Positions 27,400-36,315 of a stretch of DNA of 40,286 nucleotides are shown here, piece after piece (the first letter of the stretch is position 1; each line of letters begins with the position of its first letter). The position numbers were made by a program, and so were the translations under genes. The notes beneath the pieces were generated by a model. That model was given only the letters and a program-made list of their open reading frames with translations, was not told the origin of the DNA and did no database searches. The DNA lies in NCBI GenBank assembly GCA_945897475.1, contig CAMDFL010000022.1, forward strand, positions 1 through 40,286, in the 5' to 3' direction. The stretch is from Bordetella parapertussis. Its GTDB lineage: Bacteria > Pseudomonadota > Gammaproteobacteria > Burkholderiales > SG8-39.

Positions 27400-27408
27400 G
27401 CCAGCGCA

Positions 27409-28221
27409 CTACTTTTGGCATTGGGGGCAATAGAAGGTCGAACGCTGTCCTTGGCGTAAATTCCTGATGGATGTCGAGCATTCGCGGCAGGGTTGGCCGG
27501 TGCGGTCATAAACAAAGGTTTGTTGCTGGAAGTAACCGGGCTCGCCGTTGCTTTGTACATAGTCTCTGAGAGTGCTGCCACCCGCGCGCAATGAATCCTC
27601 CAGGGTATCCACTACCGCCTCGGCGAGCGCCTCACATCGCGCACGACTTAAACGTCCCGAGGGCGTTGTCGGTCTTATCCTCGCCCGAAACAGACTCTCG
27701 CTGGCGTATATGTTGCCAACACCGACCACGACCTGCTGGTTCATCAGAAGTTGCTTGATGGCGACTTTACGATGACGAGTGGCGCAGTAGAGGTAATCCC
27801 CCGAGAATTCCCGGTCGAGCGGCTCAACACCCAGATGGCTAAGCAGCGGGTGACTCTCCGCATCGCCCGATTGCCAGAGAACACAACCAAATCTGCGTGG
27901 ATCTCTCAGTCGCAGCAGCCGGTCGCCAAACACCAGATCCACATGATCGTGCGGACGCGGCGGCTCTGCCGAGGCAAACAAGCGCAAACTGCCCGACATG
28001 CCCAGGTGAATGATGAGACAACCCTTGCCGAGGTTGAGGATCAGGTATTTCGCGCGGCGCTGCACACTTTGAACGGTCAAACGCGGCAGGGTTGTTGCCA
28101 ATGAAGGCGGAATCGGCCACCGCATGCGTGATTCGCGAACCACGAACGCGGTTATTTGCTTTCCCACAATATGGGGCTCGATGCCGCGCCGCGTAATTTC
28201 TACTTCCGGTAGCTCCGGCAT
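27409..28221 (-). CDS. mutM: Formamidopyrimidine-DNA glycosylase
   Basis: A 270-residue base-excision repair enzyme removing 8-oxoguanine and formamidopyrimidines. The catalytic N-terminal Pro2–Glu3 is present in MPELPEVEITRRGI. LRDPRRFG, LMNQQVVVGVGNIYASESLF (helix-two-turn-helix) and the C-terminal zinc finger with CRECSTSI and FYCPQCQK are all intact. Length is normal. It is divergent from the TPR lipoprotein gene. Confidence 0.97.
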   Translation of the reverse strand: MPELPEVEITRRGIEPHIVGKQITAFVVRESRMRWPIPPSLATTLPRLTVQSVQRRAKYLILNLGKGCLIIHLGMSGSLRLFASAEPPRPHDHVDLVFGDRLLRLRDPRRFGCVLWQSGDAESHPLLSHLGVEPLDREFSGDYLYCATRHRKVAIKQLLMNQQVVVGVGNIYASESLFRARIRPTTPSGRLSRARCEALAEAVVDTLEDSLRAGGSTLRDYVQSNGEPGYFQQQTFVYDRTGQPCRECSTSIRNLRQGQRSTFYCPQCQK

Positions 28222-28391
28222 GATTTCCTCTTGACGGTTATTGCATCGTAGATTCGCATCGGGCCACCGAATTTTTCTGTATGACGAGATGCCTTGGTGT
28301 AAGCCGGGCCCGGCCAGCGTCCCAGCTAGTCATTATGTTCGGGAATCGGCGGCCTGATAAACTCCAGATTGATTTCAGCGTTGAGGCGGGC

Positions 28392-30197
28392 ATGCATATA
28401 TTCGATTCGAGGCGTCGCTTGGGACCTGCCATCCTGTGCGTAGGGATGCTGGCACTTGGCATCGTGGGTTGCGCACAGCAGCCGGACCGAGGCGATGATG
28501 CTCGCCCGGCCCAGGTCACATTGGATGACGATGACACCGTAGAGGGCACATCCTCGGCATTTGGGGGATTGTCTCGAGGCGAGGATTCCAAACCAACACT
28601 GCCAGCAATGGAGCTTACCGAGGCGATTCTGTATGAATTTCTTCTGGCCGAAATAGCCGGGCAGCGTGGCAATGTCGGCCTGTCCGCGCAGGCCTATTAC
28701 GCCCTTGCAAAGCGCACCCGCGATCCCCGCATCGCGCGGCGTGCGACCGAGATTTCCGCGTTCGCCAGGATGAACAATATCGCCTTGGAGTCCGCGCGCA
28801 TCTGGTTTGAAACCGACCCGCGCTCCGCCAGCGCGGCCCAGGCCCTAGCTGGGTTGCTGCTGGGAGCGGGGCAACTTGACGAAGCTTTTCCCCACCTTCG
28901 CAAAATGCTGGTCACACCCGGCGGGAATCCTGCGGAAGCCTTTCTGCAAATGACGCGATCATTGTCCAACGTCAAGGATAAGTCGGCTGGTTTGCAACTG
29001 ATGCAGCGGCTGGCCGCTGATCACAGTTCGTTGCCGCAAGCGCAGTTCGCTGTCGCGCAAGCAGCGATTGGCGCTGAGCGTGAGGATTTGGCTTTGGAGG
29101 CGGTGCGCAAGGCACAGAATGCGCGCCCGGATTGGGAACCCGCTGTGTTGTTCGAGGCGCAAATACTGCAACGCAAATCGAATTCCGACGCCATCAACCG
29201 TCTTGCCCGCCACCTGGCGCGCTATCCCAACGCGCGCGACATACGAATGAATTACGCGCGGGCGCTCGCGACCGAAAAGCGTGTCGTCGAAGCGCGCGCC
29301 GAGTTTCAGAAACTGCTGTCTGACTTTCCGACCAACACTGATGTTATTTACTCGGTAGCGATCCTCGCGCTGCAGTCCAACGACATGATGGTCGCGGAGG
29401 CGAATTTGCGGCGGCTTCTTGATTTGGACTACCGTGACAAGAACGGGGTTCGCATGACCCTGGGACAGATCGCGGAGGATCAGAGCAAGTTTCCGGACGC
29501 GCTCAATTGGTACCAGGCAGTCGAGGCGGGCGAGCAATACCTTCCGGCGCAGATTCGCTTCGCCCAAGTGCTGGCCAAGCAGGATGGAATCGACAAGGCG
29601 CGCGGCCACTTGCAAAGACTTGCGCAGGAAATGAAGGAGCAGCAAATACCCCTGGTTCTGGCTGAAGCACAGCTATTGCGGCAAGCCAATCAGCTCAAGG
29701 AGGCGTTTGAGTTCCTTGGCAAGGCGCTTGAGGCCAAACCCGAAAATCCCGATCTGCTCTACGACTATGGCATGCTTGCCGAACGCGTCGATAGACTCGA
29801 TCTCCTCGAGTCCAGCATGCGCAAGGTTATCGCCGCACGGCCTGATTATGCGCATGCATACAACGCTTTGGGATATTCCTTGGCGGATCGTAATGTCCGC
29901 TTGCCGGAGGCTCGAGAACTTATTGAGCAGGCGCTCAAACTGGCGCCACGCGATTTCGCCATTATCGACAGCATGGGATGGGTGTTGTACCGATTGGGCG
30001 AGCATGCGGCGGCGGTTAAGTATCTTCGTGATGCTTTCGCGGGGCAGCCCGACGCTGAAGTTTCGGCGCATTTGGGCGAAGTACTTTGGGTCAGCGGCGA
30101 GCGCGTCGAGGCAGAGAAAATCTGGCGGGATGCGAGTCAGAAGTATCCCAAGGATGAGGTTCTGGGCAACACGCTCAAGCGTTTCCTGTCGAAGTGA
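28392..30197 (+). CDS. Tetratricopeptide-repeat outer-membrane lipoprotein
   Basis: A 601-residue lipoprotein with signal peptide GPAILCVGMLALGIVGC, the lipobox cysteine being near residue 27. After a low-complexity linker come about ten TPR-like helical hairpins from residue 75 to the end. Clear ones include PDYAHAYNALGYSLADR, PEARELIEQALKLAPRDFAIIDSMGWVLYRLGEHAAAVKYL and the final DEVLGNTLKRFL. It presumably acts as a periplasmic scaffold; partners are unknown. The ATG at 28392 has GAGG 5 nt upstream. The next gene, lolB, starts within 50 bp, so a role in envelope assembly is plausible but inferred. Confidence 0.87.
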   Translation: MHIFDSRRRLGPAILCVGMLALGIVGCAQQPDRGDDARPAQVTLDDDDTVEGTSSAFGGLSRGEDSKPTLPAMELTEAILYEFLLAEIAGQRGNVGLSAQAYYALAKRTRDPRIARRATEISAFARMNNIALESARIWFETDPRSASAAQALAGLLLGAGQLDEAFPHLRKMLVTPGGNPAEAFLQMTRSLSNVKDKSAGLQLMQRLAADHSSLPQAQFAVAQAAIGAEREDLALEAVRKAQNARPDWEPAVLFEAQILQRKSNSDAINRLARHLARYPNARDIRMNYARALATEKRVVEARAEFQKLLSDFPTNTDVIYSVAILALQSNDMMVAEANLRRLLDLDYRDKNGVRMTLGQIAEDQSKFPDALNWYQAVEAGEQYLPAQIRFAQVLAKQDGIDKARGHLQRLAQEMKEQQIPLVLAEAQLLRQANQLKEAFEFLGKALEAKPENPDLLYDYGMLAERVDRLDLLESSMRKVIAARPDYAHAYNALGYSLADRNVRLPEARELIEQALKLAPRDFAIIDSMGWVLYRLGEHAAAVKYLRDAFAGQPDAEVSAHLGEVLWVSGERVEAEKIWRDASQKYPKDEVLGNTLKRFLSK

Positions 30198-30201
30198 GCG
30201 T

Positions 30202-30849
30202 ATGCGCCGATGCTCAACGTTCGGCGCAGGGCGTGGTGTTGAGGTGAGTCTGGGGAGCGGCGCCGTCACCAATTCAGTGGTGAATTCGCGTCGAAACCAC
30301 GCCGCTCAGCTGGCCTTGCTTGTCGGCATTGCATGGCTTGCCGGATGCAGCACTGTGCCTGGTGTTTTGCCTGTTGAGTCGTTGACCAATGGATTTGAGT
30401 TGCTGGGCAGGGCGGCGATACGCCATGGTGATGACGCCGCCAGCGTTAGCGTGCAATGGCGTCACCAAGCGACAGGCGATGATATGTTGATAACCAATGC
30501 GATGGGCCAGGGTGTGGCGCGTATTTCCCGTGCCGATAGCGCGGTTCTGCTTGAGACTTCCGACGGGCGTCGTTTCAGGTCTACTGATGCTGAGACACTG
30601 ACTGAGCAGGTCCTGGGGTGGCGGGTTCCTCTTTCAGGACTTCCCTATTGGCTGAGAGCCCGTTCCGCTCCCAACCGCGAGGCGCGCAGGGTATTGGAAG
30701 CCAATGGCCGCTTGCTCCATCTTGAGCAAGACGCGTGGCAAATCGAGTATCAGGAATATCGCGACGAGCGTCCGGTACGTATGCGGCTCAGCCGTCCGAA
30801 TCTGGAAATTCGCCTGATTGTCGATAGCTGGCGCGAGGCAGATCCATGA
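30202..30849 (+). CDS. lolB: Outer-membrane lipoprotein localisation factor LolB
   Basis: A lipoprotein of about 215 residues from the ATG at 30202. The lipobox is LLVGIAWLAGCS. The LolB beta-barrel domain then shows FELLGRAAIRHGDDAASVSVQW, VLLETSDGRRFRSTDAETLTEQVLGWRVPLSGLPYWL and a terminal RPNLEIRLIVDSW. It receives lipoproteins from LolA and inserts them in the outer membrane. GTG codons at 30244 or 30277 would give more usual signal-peptide lengths, so the start is uncertain. The stop overlaps the ispE start as ATGA. lolB–ispE–tRNA-Gln–prs is a classic proteobacterial order. Confidence 0.88.
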   Translation: MRRCSTFGAGRGVEVSLGSGAVTNSVVNSRRNHAAQLALLVGIAWLAGCSTVPGVLPVESLTNGFELLGRAAIRHGDDAASVSVQWRHQATGDDMLITNAMGQGVARISRADSAVLLETSDGRRFRSTDAETLTEQVLGWRVPLSGLPYWLRARSAPNREARRVLEANGRLLHLEQDAWQIEYQEYRDERPVRMRLSRPNLEIRLIVDSWREADP

Positions 30850-31693
30850 TCGCCGCAGCCCGCGAGTGGGACCGCGATTGGTTGGCGCCGGCAAAGCTCA
30901 ATCTCTTTCTACACGTCATTGGACGTCGAGGAGATGGATATCACCTGTTGCAGACCGCGTTTCGCTTGATCAATTGCCATGATCGATTGCGGTATGCACC
31001 ACGCGACGATGGCTTGGTGCGACTAAGCCGACCACTGCCGGGATTGCCCGAAGACAAGGAACTTTCGGTGCGTGCCGCGCGCCTGTTGCAATCCGAAACA
31101 GGGACTAAGCGAGGTGTGGAAATTAGCCTGTTCAAGCAAATTCCTGTTGGTGGGGGCTTGGGGGGGGGAGTTCAGATGCGGCGACCACTCTGATCGCGCT
31201 CAATCGATTATGGCAGCTTGGGCTCGACAGGAACGCGCTGGCACGACTTGCATTGGGCTTGGGGGCAGACGTGCCGTTTTTTGTATTTGGCGAAAATGCG
31301 CTCGCGGAGGGGGTCGGCGAGAAGCTTACGCCGCTGGCGCTCAAGCCCGCCTGGTATGTCGTGCTGACGCCACCAGTTGCTGTGCCAACGCAGTCCGTTT
31401 TTGCTGACCCCTCATTGACAAGGGATACAAAAATAGTCACAATATCCGGCTATTCTGAGGGATTTGGGCACAACGACTTGGAGCAGGTTGTATGTCGGCG
31501 GTACCCAATTGTTGCAGCGCACCTAACTTGGTTAAAAGAATTTGGAGATGCCCGAATGAGCGGTTCGGGCTCTTGTGTTTTCGCCGAATTTCCCGCCGAG
31601 TCGCAAGCGCGCTCGGTACTGGCCAGAAAGCCACAAGGAATGCGCGGATTTGTGGCCTCTGGGCTGCCCCGGCATCCATTGGCAGAGGACTAG
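30846..31693 (+). pseudogene. ispE: 4-diphosphocytidyl-2-C-methyl-D-erythritol kinase, frameshifted in a G9 tract
   Basis: GHMP-family kinase of the MEP isoprenoid pathway. The first part reads DWLAPAKLNLFLHVIG and DGYHLLQTAF and reaches the ATP-binding loop IPVGGGLGGG. There, after 31160–31168 (nine G residues), the frame is lost and a stop occurs at 31193. One extra G restores GGGLGGG-SSDAATTL and the complete second half (LGLGADVPFFVFGENA, MSGSGSCVFAEF) to the stop at 31691–31693. Full length would be about 283 residues. Since this enzyme is normally essential, the choices are a sequencing or assembly error, slippage at a phase-variable tract, or a real loss. Confidence 0.9.
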
Positions 31694-31708
31694 GGGCCGT
31701 TTAGCGCT

Positions 31709-31785
31709 TGGGGAGTCGCCAAGCTGGTTAAGGCACCGGATTTTGATTCCGGCATGCGAAGGTTCGAATCCTTCCTCCCCAGCCA
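31709..31785 (+). tRNA. tRNA-Gln (anticodon TTG)
   Basis: Acceptor arms TGGGGAG (31709–31715) and CTCCCCA (31775–31781) pair, followed by discriminator G and an encoded CCA. The anticodon stem CCGGA/TCCGG encloses loop TTTTGAT with anticodon TTG. The T arm is GGTTCGAATCC. It lies between ispE and prs, a conserved position in proteobacteria. Confidence 0.96.
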
Positions 31786-31967
31786 TGCATTAATATCGCG
31801 GCTGTTGTTCGTGTTTTTTGAAATTGATGGATAGAAAAATGCGGAGAATAAGTGCGGTGAGGAAAAGCGTTTGGTAAAAATGGCGTGTAAAAAAGCAAGT
31901 TGTAGAACAACAGAAATTAGCAGCGTGTTTTTCAGCGCGGATCTAACTGTGGTACGGGGCGCGAACC

Positions 31968-32921
31968 ATGGCCTATGAAAGCCTGATGGTGTTTACCGGT
32001 AACGCGAACCCGATGCTTGCGCATTCCGTGGTTCGGCGACTGAATATCCCGCTGGGACACGCGAAAGTCGGGCGCTTTTCCGATGGCGAAACCAGTGCAG
32101 AGATTCTGGAAAACGTGCGTGGCAAGGATTGTTTTGTGCTGCAGTCGACCTGCGCCCCGTGCAATGACAATTTGATGGAAGTTCTGCTGATGATAGATGC
32201 GCTGAAGCGCGCATCGGCGGGGCGGGTTACGGCGGCAATACCCTACTTTGGCTACGCGAGGCAGGATCGCCGCCCGCGCTCGGCGCGCGTCGCCATCAGC
32301 GCCAAGGTGGCGGCCAACATGTTGCAGGCGGTCGGCGTGGATAGGGTTTTGACAATGGATCTGCACGCCGACCAGATACAAGGTTTTTTCGATGTGCCGG
32401 TGGATAATATTTATTCGACCCCGGTTCTGTTGGGCGATGTCTGGAAGCACGATTACGAGAATCTGCTAGTGGTTTCCCCCGATGTTGGCGGCGTGGTGCG
32501 TGCACGGGCGATAGCCAAGCAATTGGACGCGGATCTGGCGATCATCGACAAGCGCCGCCCGCAGGCCAATGTCGCCGAGGTCATGAACATCATCGGCGAT
32601 GATATCGAAGGCAGAAGTTGCGTGATCATGGACGACATCGTCGATACGGCGGGTACCCTCGCCAAGGCTGCGCAGGCATTGAAGGAGAAGGGCGCGAAAA
32701 GCGTGGCGGCCTATTGCACGCATGCGGTTTTGTCGGGAAATGCGGTGCAAAGGATCGAGGAATCGGCTCTGGATCAAGTGGTGGTTACGGACACCATTCC
32801 GCTTCGCAAGGACGGGCAAGCGAGCGAAAAGATAAGGGTGCTGTCAGTGGCTGGATTGCTGGCGGAAACGGTATTGCGCATAAGCAACGAGGATTCGGTC
32901 AGTTCCTTGTTTGTCGAATAG
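31968..32921 (+). CDS. prs: Ribose-phosphate pyrophosphokinase
   Basis: A 317-residue PRPP synthetase supplying nucleotide, histidine and tryptophan synthesis. Visible are the N-terminal [25 protein letters not shown], the ATP-binding [35 protein letters not shown] in part, and the PRPP loop [12 protein letters not shown]. The 182-bp spacer after the tRNA gene shows no clear promoter pair or repeat. It is followed by the rplY leader with a terminator. Confidence 0.97.
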   Translation: MAYESLMVFTGNANPMLAHSVVRRLNIPLGHAKVGRFSDGETSAEILENVRGKDCFVLQSTCAPCNDNLMEVLLMIDALKRASAGRVTAAIPYFGYARQDRRPRSARVAISAKVAANMLQAVGVDRVLTMDLHADQIQGFFDVPVDNIYSTPVLLGDVWKHDYENLLVVSPDVGGVVRARAIAKQLDADLAIIDKRRPQANVAEVMNIIGDDIEGRSCVIMDDIVDTAGTLAKAAQALKEKGAKSVAAYCTHAVLSGNAVQRIEESALDQVVVTDTIPLRKDGQASEKIRVLSVAGLLAETVLRISNEDSVSSLFVE

Positions 32922-33046
32922 CAAAGTCGAAAAGCAGATTTCACTGGAAAAGCTGGAAGGCAGGTTTCGCTGCGGCAAGGTTCGCGGCGTGGAAAAATTC
33001 AAACGGAAATGATAGTCGGGCATACAAGGCCCATAGGGTTTGCATG

Positions 33047-33072
33047 TGCTCCTGGTCGCGGGAGCATTTTTT
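33047..33072 (+). terminator. Rho-independent terminator after prs
   Basis: TGCTCC (33047–33052) and GGAGCA (33061–33066) form a stem with an 8-nt loop, followed by six T. It lies 66 bp before the rplY start. It may end the prs transcript or act as an attenuator in the rplY leader. Confidence 0.75.
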
Positions 33073-33137
33073 GGGCGAGGGGAGAAACCCCTTGTTCTTC
33101 TTCGGGCCGATAGGCACGGAGTTTATTGGAGGCAAAA

Positions 33138-33842
33138 ATGGCAATAGAAGTCGTAGCGCAAACGCGCAAATTGCAGGGCACGGGTGCGAGCCGCCGTCTG
33201 CGCAACGTCGGGCGCATACCCGGCATTCTGTATGGCGGTAAAAAGGAAGCGCAATCGATTGAAATGGAACACAACGCGCTTTTTCATCAGCTTCGCAACG
33301 AAAAGTTTCACGCATCGATCCTGACATTGAAATTGGATGGTGCAGACGAACAGGTACTGTTGCGGGCAGTCAACATGCATCCCTTCAAGTTGCAGGTTCA
33401 GCACATGGATTTCCAGCGCGTGTCGGCGGATCAAAAGATCCACATGAAAGTGCCGTTGCACTTCACCAACGCCGAATCCTCGCCAGCGGTCAAGGAGCAG
33501 GGCGCGATGATCAGCCACGTGTTGAACGAACTGAATATTCGCTGCCTGCCCGCGGACCTTCCCGAATTTATCGAAGTCGATCTGGGGCAGGTCACGGTGG
33601 GCCATTCCATGCATGTCCGCGATCTGACGATGCCCAAGGGCGTGGAAATTCTGCTTCGCGGTAGCGATAACCCTGCGGTAGTCACTGCCCAAATACCGCG
33701 CGCAGCAATTGCAGAGGAAGAAGCAAGCGCGGCCGCGACCACTGCGGCGACCACTGCGGCGTCCGCGGTACCGGCGGCCAAGCAAAAAGCCGAATCCGCT
33801 GAAGCGGGCGGTGGCAAAGACGACAAGGGCGGCAAGAAATAG
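33138..33842 (+). CDS. rplY: 50S ribosomal protein L25 (Ctc form)
   Basis: A 234-residue long-form L25 (general stress protein Ctc type) that binds 5S rRNA. The N-terminal L25 domain has TRKLQGTGASRRLRNVGRIPGILYGG, followed by the C-terminal TL5-like beta domain (about 95–190: MKVPLHFTNAESSPAVKEQGA). A low-complexity Ala/Lys/Gly tail of about 45 residues ends in DDKGGKK. The ATG at 33138 has a perfect GGAGG 5 nt upstream. pth follows after 92 bp, a conserved pairing. Confidence 0.95.
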   Translation: MAIEVVAQTRKLQGTGASRRLRNVGRIPGILYGGKKEAQSIEMEHNALFHQLRNEKFHASILTLKLDGADEQVLLRAVNMHPFKLQVQHMDFQRVSADQKIHMKVPLHFTNAESSPAVKEQGAMISHVLNELNIRCLPADLPEFIEVDLGQVTVGHSMHVRDLTMPKGVEILLRGSDNPAVVTAQIPRAAIAEEEASAAATTAATTAASAVPAAKQKAESAEAGGGKDDKGGKK

Positions 33843-33886
33843 CCCGGGTTTTTAAACCAAGTCAATAATCCAAATTCGGCCGAATT

Positions 33887-33930
33887 GCTGGTGCACGGTA
33901 AGAACCGCGCACCAGCATGTTTGCTGGCGC
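33887..33930 (+). promoter_or_regulatory. Two mutually exclusive hairpins in the pth leader
   Basis: Hairpin 1 (33887–33916) pairs GCTGGTGC with GCACCAGC and, inside it, CGGT with ACCG around loop AAGA. Hairpin 2 (about 33907–33930) pairs CCAGCA (33912–33917) with TGCTGG (33922–33927), with extra G/C pairs outside. They share CCAGC, so only one can form. Neither is followed by a T-run. They lie directly before the pth start. Confidence 0.5.
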
Positions 33931-33934
33931 AATC

Positions 33935-34519
33935 ATGGGCATGGGCATCCGACTGATCGCAGGACTGGGCAATCCAGGTCGCGAACACCAACACGATCGG
34001 CACAATGCCGGATTTTGGCTGTTAACGAAGCTTGCTCTGATCCATAGGCTTGTTCTCAAACACGAAACCAAGTATCACGCTCTGGTCGGTCGAGTATCGT
34101 TAGCGGATGCCGAGTTTTGGCTGATGTTGCCGCAGACTTATATGAATCTCTCAGGCCAGGCTGTCGGTACGCTGGCGCGGTTCTACAAAATAACGCCAGA
34201 GGAGGTGTTGGTGGTGCATGATGAACTCGACCTTCCTCCCGGTGTCGCGAAACTCAAATTTGGCGGTGGCGTAGCCGGCCACAATGGTTTACGGGATATT
34301 TCCGCAGCCTTGGCGGGCCCAGGTTTCTGGCGCCTGCGCTTGGGTGTCGGGCACCCGGGTGATCGAGATCGTGTGTCCGATTACGTGCTATCGCGGCCTT
34401 CCCTGTCCGATCAGATTGCAATAGACCTGTCCATCGATGCAAGCCTTGACCTTTTCCCCCTGCTCGTTGCTGGAAAAATGGAAGTGGCGATGCATAAGCT
34501 GCATACCAAAAGCGCATGA
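33935..34519 (+). CDS. pth: Peptidyl-tRNA hydrolase
   Basis: A 194-residue enzyme that recycles tRNA by cleaving peptidyl-tRNA. Visible are IRLIAGLGNPGREHQHDRHNAG in part (catalytic His in DRHNAG), MLPQTYMNLSGQAVG, the VVHDELDLPPG strand with the conserved Asp, and GGGVAGHNGLRDI. ATG codons at 33917, 33935 and 33941 are all in frame. Starts at 33935 or 33941 fit the family's short N-terminus, and 33917 abuts a hairpin. No strong ribosome binding site is seen before any of them. Confidence 0.93.
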   Translation: MGMGIRLIAGLGNPGREHQHDRHNAGFWLLTKLALIHRLVLKHETKYHALVGRVSLADAEFWLMLPQTYMNLSGQAVGTLARFYKITPEEVLVVHDELDLPPGVAKLKFGGGVAGHNGLRDISAALAGPGFWRLRLGVGHPGDRDRVSDYVLSRPSLSDQIAIDLSIDASLDLFPLLVAGKMEVAMHKLHTKSA

Positions 34520-34562
34520 CGCGGCACGCACCCTGCGCCCGCAATTTTGAAAGCGACAATCC

Positions 34563-35657
34563 ATGGCACTGAAATGCGGCATCGTCGGTCTGCCTAATGT
34601 GGGTAAATCTACCCTGTTCAATGCGTTGACCAAGGCGGGTATTGCGGCGGAGAACTACCCGTTTTGCACCATAGAACCCAATATTGGCATCGTCGAAGTG
34701 CCTGACCCGCGCATCGATGCTCTCTCGGCCATCGTCAAGCCGCAGAAGGTGGTGCCTGCAGTCGTGGAATTCGTCGACATCGCAGGTCTGGTTGCCGGCG
34801 CCTCCAAGGGCGAGGGCCTGGGCAACAAGTTTCTGGCCAACATCCGCGAGACTGATGCGATTGCGCATGTGGTGCGCTGCTTCGAGGACCCCAATGTCGT
34901 GCACGTTGCCGGCAAGGTCGATCCCATCTCCGACATCGAGACCATCAACACCGAGCTTGCCCTGGCCGATCTTGCCGCCGTGGAAAAGCAGTTGTCCAAG
35001 AATGTGAAACTGGCCAAGACCGGCGGTGACAAGGAAGCAGTCCGCCTGGTTGCCGTGCTGGAGAAGATACAGGCCGTGCTGGATCAGGGGCGTCCGGCAC
35101 GTACACTGGATCTCTCCAAGGAGGAACTGGCGGTGGTGACACCAATGTTCCTCCTCACCATGAAGCCGACCATGTATGTGGCCAACGTCAGCGAGCATGG
35201 GTTCGAGAACAATCCGTTGCTGGCCCTCGTCGAGGAGTATGCGAAGAAGGAAGGCTCCCCGGTGGTCGCCATCAGCGCCGCGATGGAGTCACAGATTGCA
35301 GATTTGTCCGACGAAGACAAGCAGATGTTCCTCGACGACATGGGCATGACCGAACCAGGGCTGAACCGGGTGATTCGCGCCGGATATGCGATCCTCGGCC
35401 TGCAGACCTACTTCACCGCAGGCGTGAAGGAAGTGCGTGCCTGGACTGTAAGGGTGGGGGCCACCGCACCGCAGGCGGCGGGTGTCATCCACACGGATTT
35501 CGAGCATGGATTCATCCGGGCCGAAGTGACGGCCTACGACGATTTTGTGGCCTGCAAGGGTGAGCACGGCGCCAAGGAGGCGGGCAAGCTACGCGTGGAA
35601 GGCAAGGAGTACGTGGTGCATGACGGCGACGTGATGCACTTTCGCTTCAACGTCTAA
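34563..35657 (+). CDS. ychF: Redox-regulated ATPase YchF (Obg-like)
   Basis: A 364-residue Obg-family P-loop protein that hydrolyses ATP and associates with ribosomes. G1 is [14 protein letters not shown] (residues 9–22), followed by [28 protein letters not shown] in part, and a coiled-coil insertion. The C-terminal TGS-like domain has [32 protein letters not shown] and the terminal HFRFNV. Codon third positions look more GC-rich than in its neighbours, which may reflect high expression. An integrase remnant follows its 3' end. Confidence 0.97.
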   Translation: MALKCGIVGLPNVGKSTLFNALTKAGIAAENYPFCTIEPNIGIVEVPDPRIDALSAIVKPQKVVPAVVEFVDIAGLVAGASKGEGLGNKFLANIRETDAIAHVVRCFEDPNVVHVAGKVDPISDIETINTELALADLAAVEKQLSKNVKLAKTGGDKEAVRLVAVLEKIQAVLDQGRPARTLDLSKEELAVVTPMFLLTMKPTMYVANVSEHGFENNPLLALVEEYAKKEGSPVVAISAAMESQIADLSDEDKQMFLDDMGMTEPGLNRVIRAGYAILGLQTYFTAGVKEVRAWTVRVGATAPQAAGVIHTDFEHGFIRAEVTAYDDFVACKGEHGAKEAGKLRVEGKEYVVHDGDVMHFRFNV

Positions 35658-35827
35658 TCCAATCACCTCATTTCATGGCGTCTCAAGAGGTGTCACGGTT
35701 ACACTTAAATATCTGTAAATAATAGATTATTTGTTTTATTGGGTGTCAAAAAATGTTTTGGCATCTCATGAAAAACCGGGTATCTATACCGGGTATAGGC
35801 TTGAAACCGGACACTTAAAAACCGGGT
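35658..35827. other. ychF–integrase spacer
   Basis: 170 AT-rich bases holding the left repeat of the island and four degenerate copies of ACCGGGTAT (two within 35774–35796, one variant ACCGGACAC and one at 35821). These look like integrase arm-type binding sites. No gene was seen. Confidence 0.5.
35761..35796. repeat. Left flanking direct repeat of the island (att-like)
   Basis: GCATCTCATGAAAAACCGGG followed by TATCTATACCGGGTAT. It matches 38361–38395 in the same orientation at about 75% identity with small gaps. It lies 32 bp before the integrase remnant, the usual place of an attachment site. Confidence 0.55.
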
Positions 35828-36230
35828 ATGAAGGCCGATCCGGAGAATGCCATGCTCACCGATGCCCGATGCCGTACCGCTAAGCCCACGGACAAGCCTT
35901 ACAAGCTGTCAGACGGCAAGGGCCTGTGCCTTGAGGTCAAACCGAACGGAACACGTGCCTGGCGCTATCGCTTTGAGCTCCGGACCGAAGGCCAAATCAA
36001 GGAGGGGGTGTTCGCGATCGGCGACTATGTCACCCCCCCCGACGGCCGAAAGCCCTGAGGATGCGAAGAGCCGCCGTGCTGGGCGGAACTTCACCCTTGC
36101 CGAAGCGCGTGAGGAGCGCGCCAAGGCGCGTGCGCTGGTCAAGCAGGGGATCAACCCGGTCCACCATCGCCAAGTAAATAGCATCAAGCAGGGCACTGGT
36201 CTTCTAACGAATTCTAGCTTGCAAGGTTGA
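35828..36230 (+). pseudogene. Tyrosine-recombinase integrase remnant (DUF4102 N-terminal arm domain), frameshifted
   Basis: The N-terminal arm-binding domain of a P4-like integrase: LTDARCRTAKPTDKPYKLSD, GKGLCLEVKPNGTRAWRYRF, FAIGDYVTPP. At the C8 tract (36033–36040) the frame shifts and reaches a stop at 36058. The next frame continues FTLAEAREERAKARALVKQG, INPVHHRQV, after which similarity ends. The core-binding and catalytic domains are absent, so it cannot recombine DNA. A second ATG at 35852 matches the usual start of the family. It marks the left side of a former genomic island. Confidence 0.85.
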
Positions 36231-36238
36231 GCCTAAGT

Positions 36239-36313
36239 GATACCATGGCCATGTTAAATAACGCGGCCATGTTAATTATCATGGCCTAGATAGATATCAT
36301 GGCCAAGGTAATG
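36239..36313. repeat. 17–20-bp tandem repeat, 4 copies
   Basis: Units at 36239–36257, 36258–36275, 36276–36292 and 36293–36313 share ATATCATGGCCATGTTAA. The last unit ends at the start of the nuclease-fusion gene. Confidence 0.8.
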
Positions 36314-36315
36314 TG

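Noticed and set aside
29707..30201. Long open frame upstream of lolB overlapping the TPR gene
   Set aside because: It is the +1 shadow of the TPR lipoprotein; LolB similarity and the lipobox begin after 30200.
31158..31170. Programmed ribosomal frameshift in ispE
   Set aside because: A pure G run without a slippery heptamer or stimulatory structure is better explained by tract-length change or sequencing error.
35658..35827. Origin of replication from the AT-rich stretch after ychF
   Set aside because: No DnaA-box cluster or replication genes; the integrase-type motifs explain the region better.
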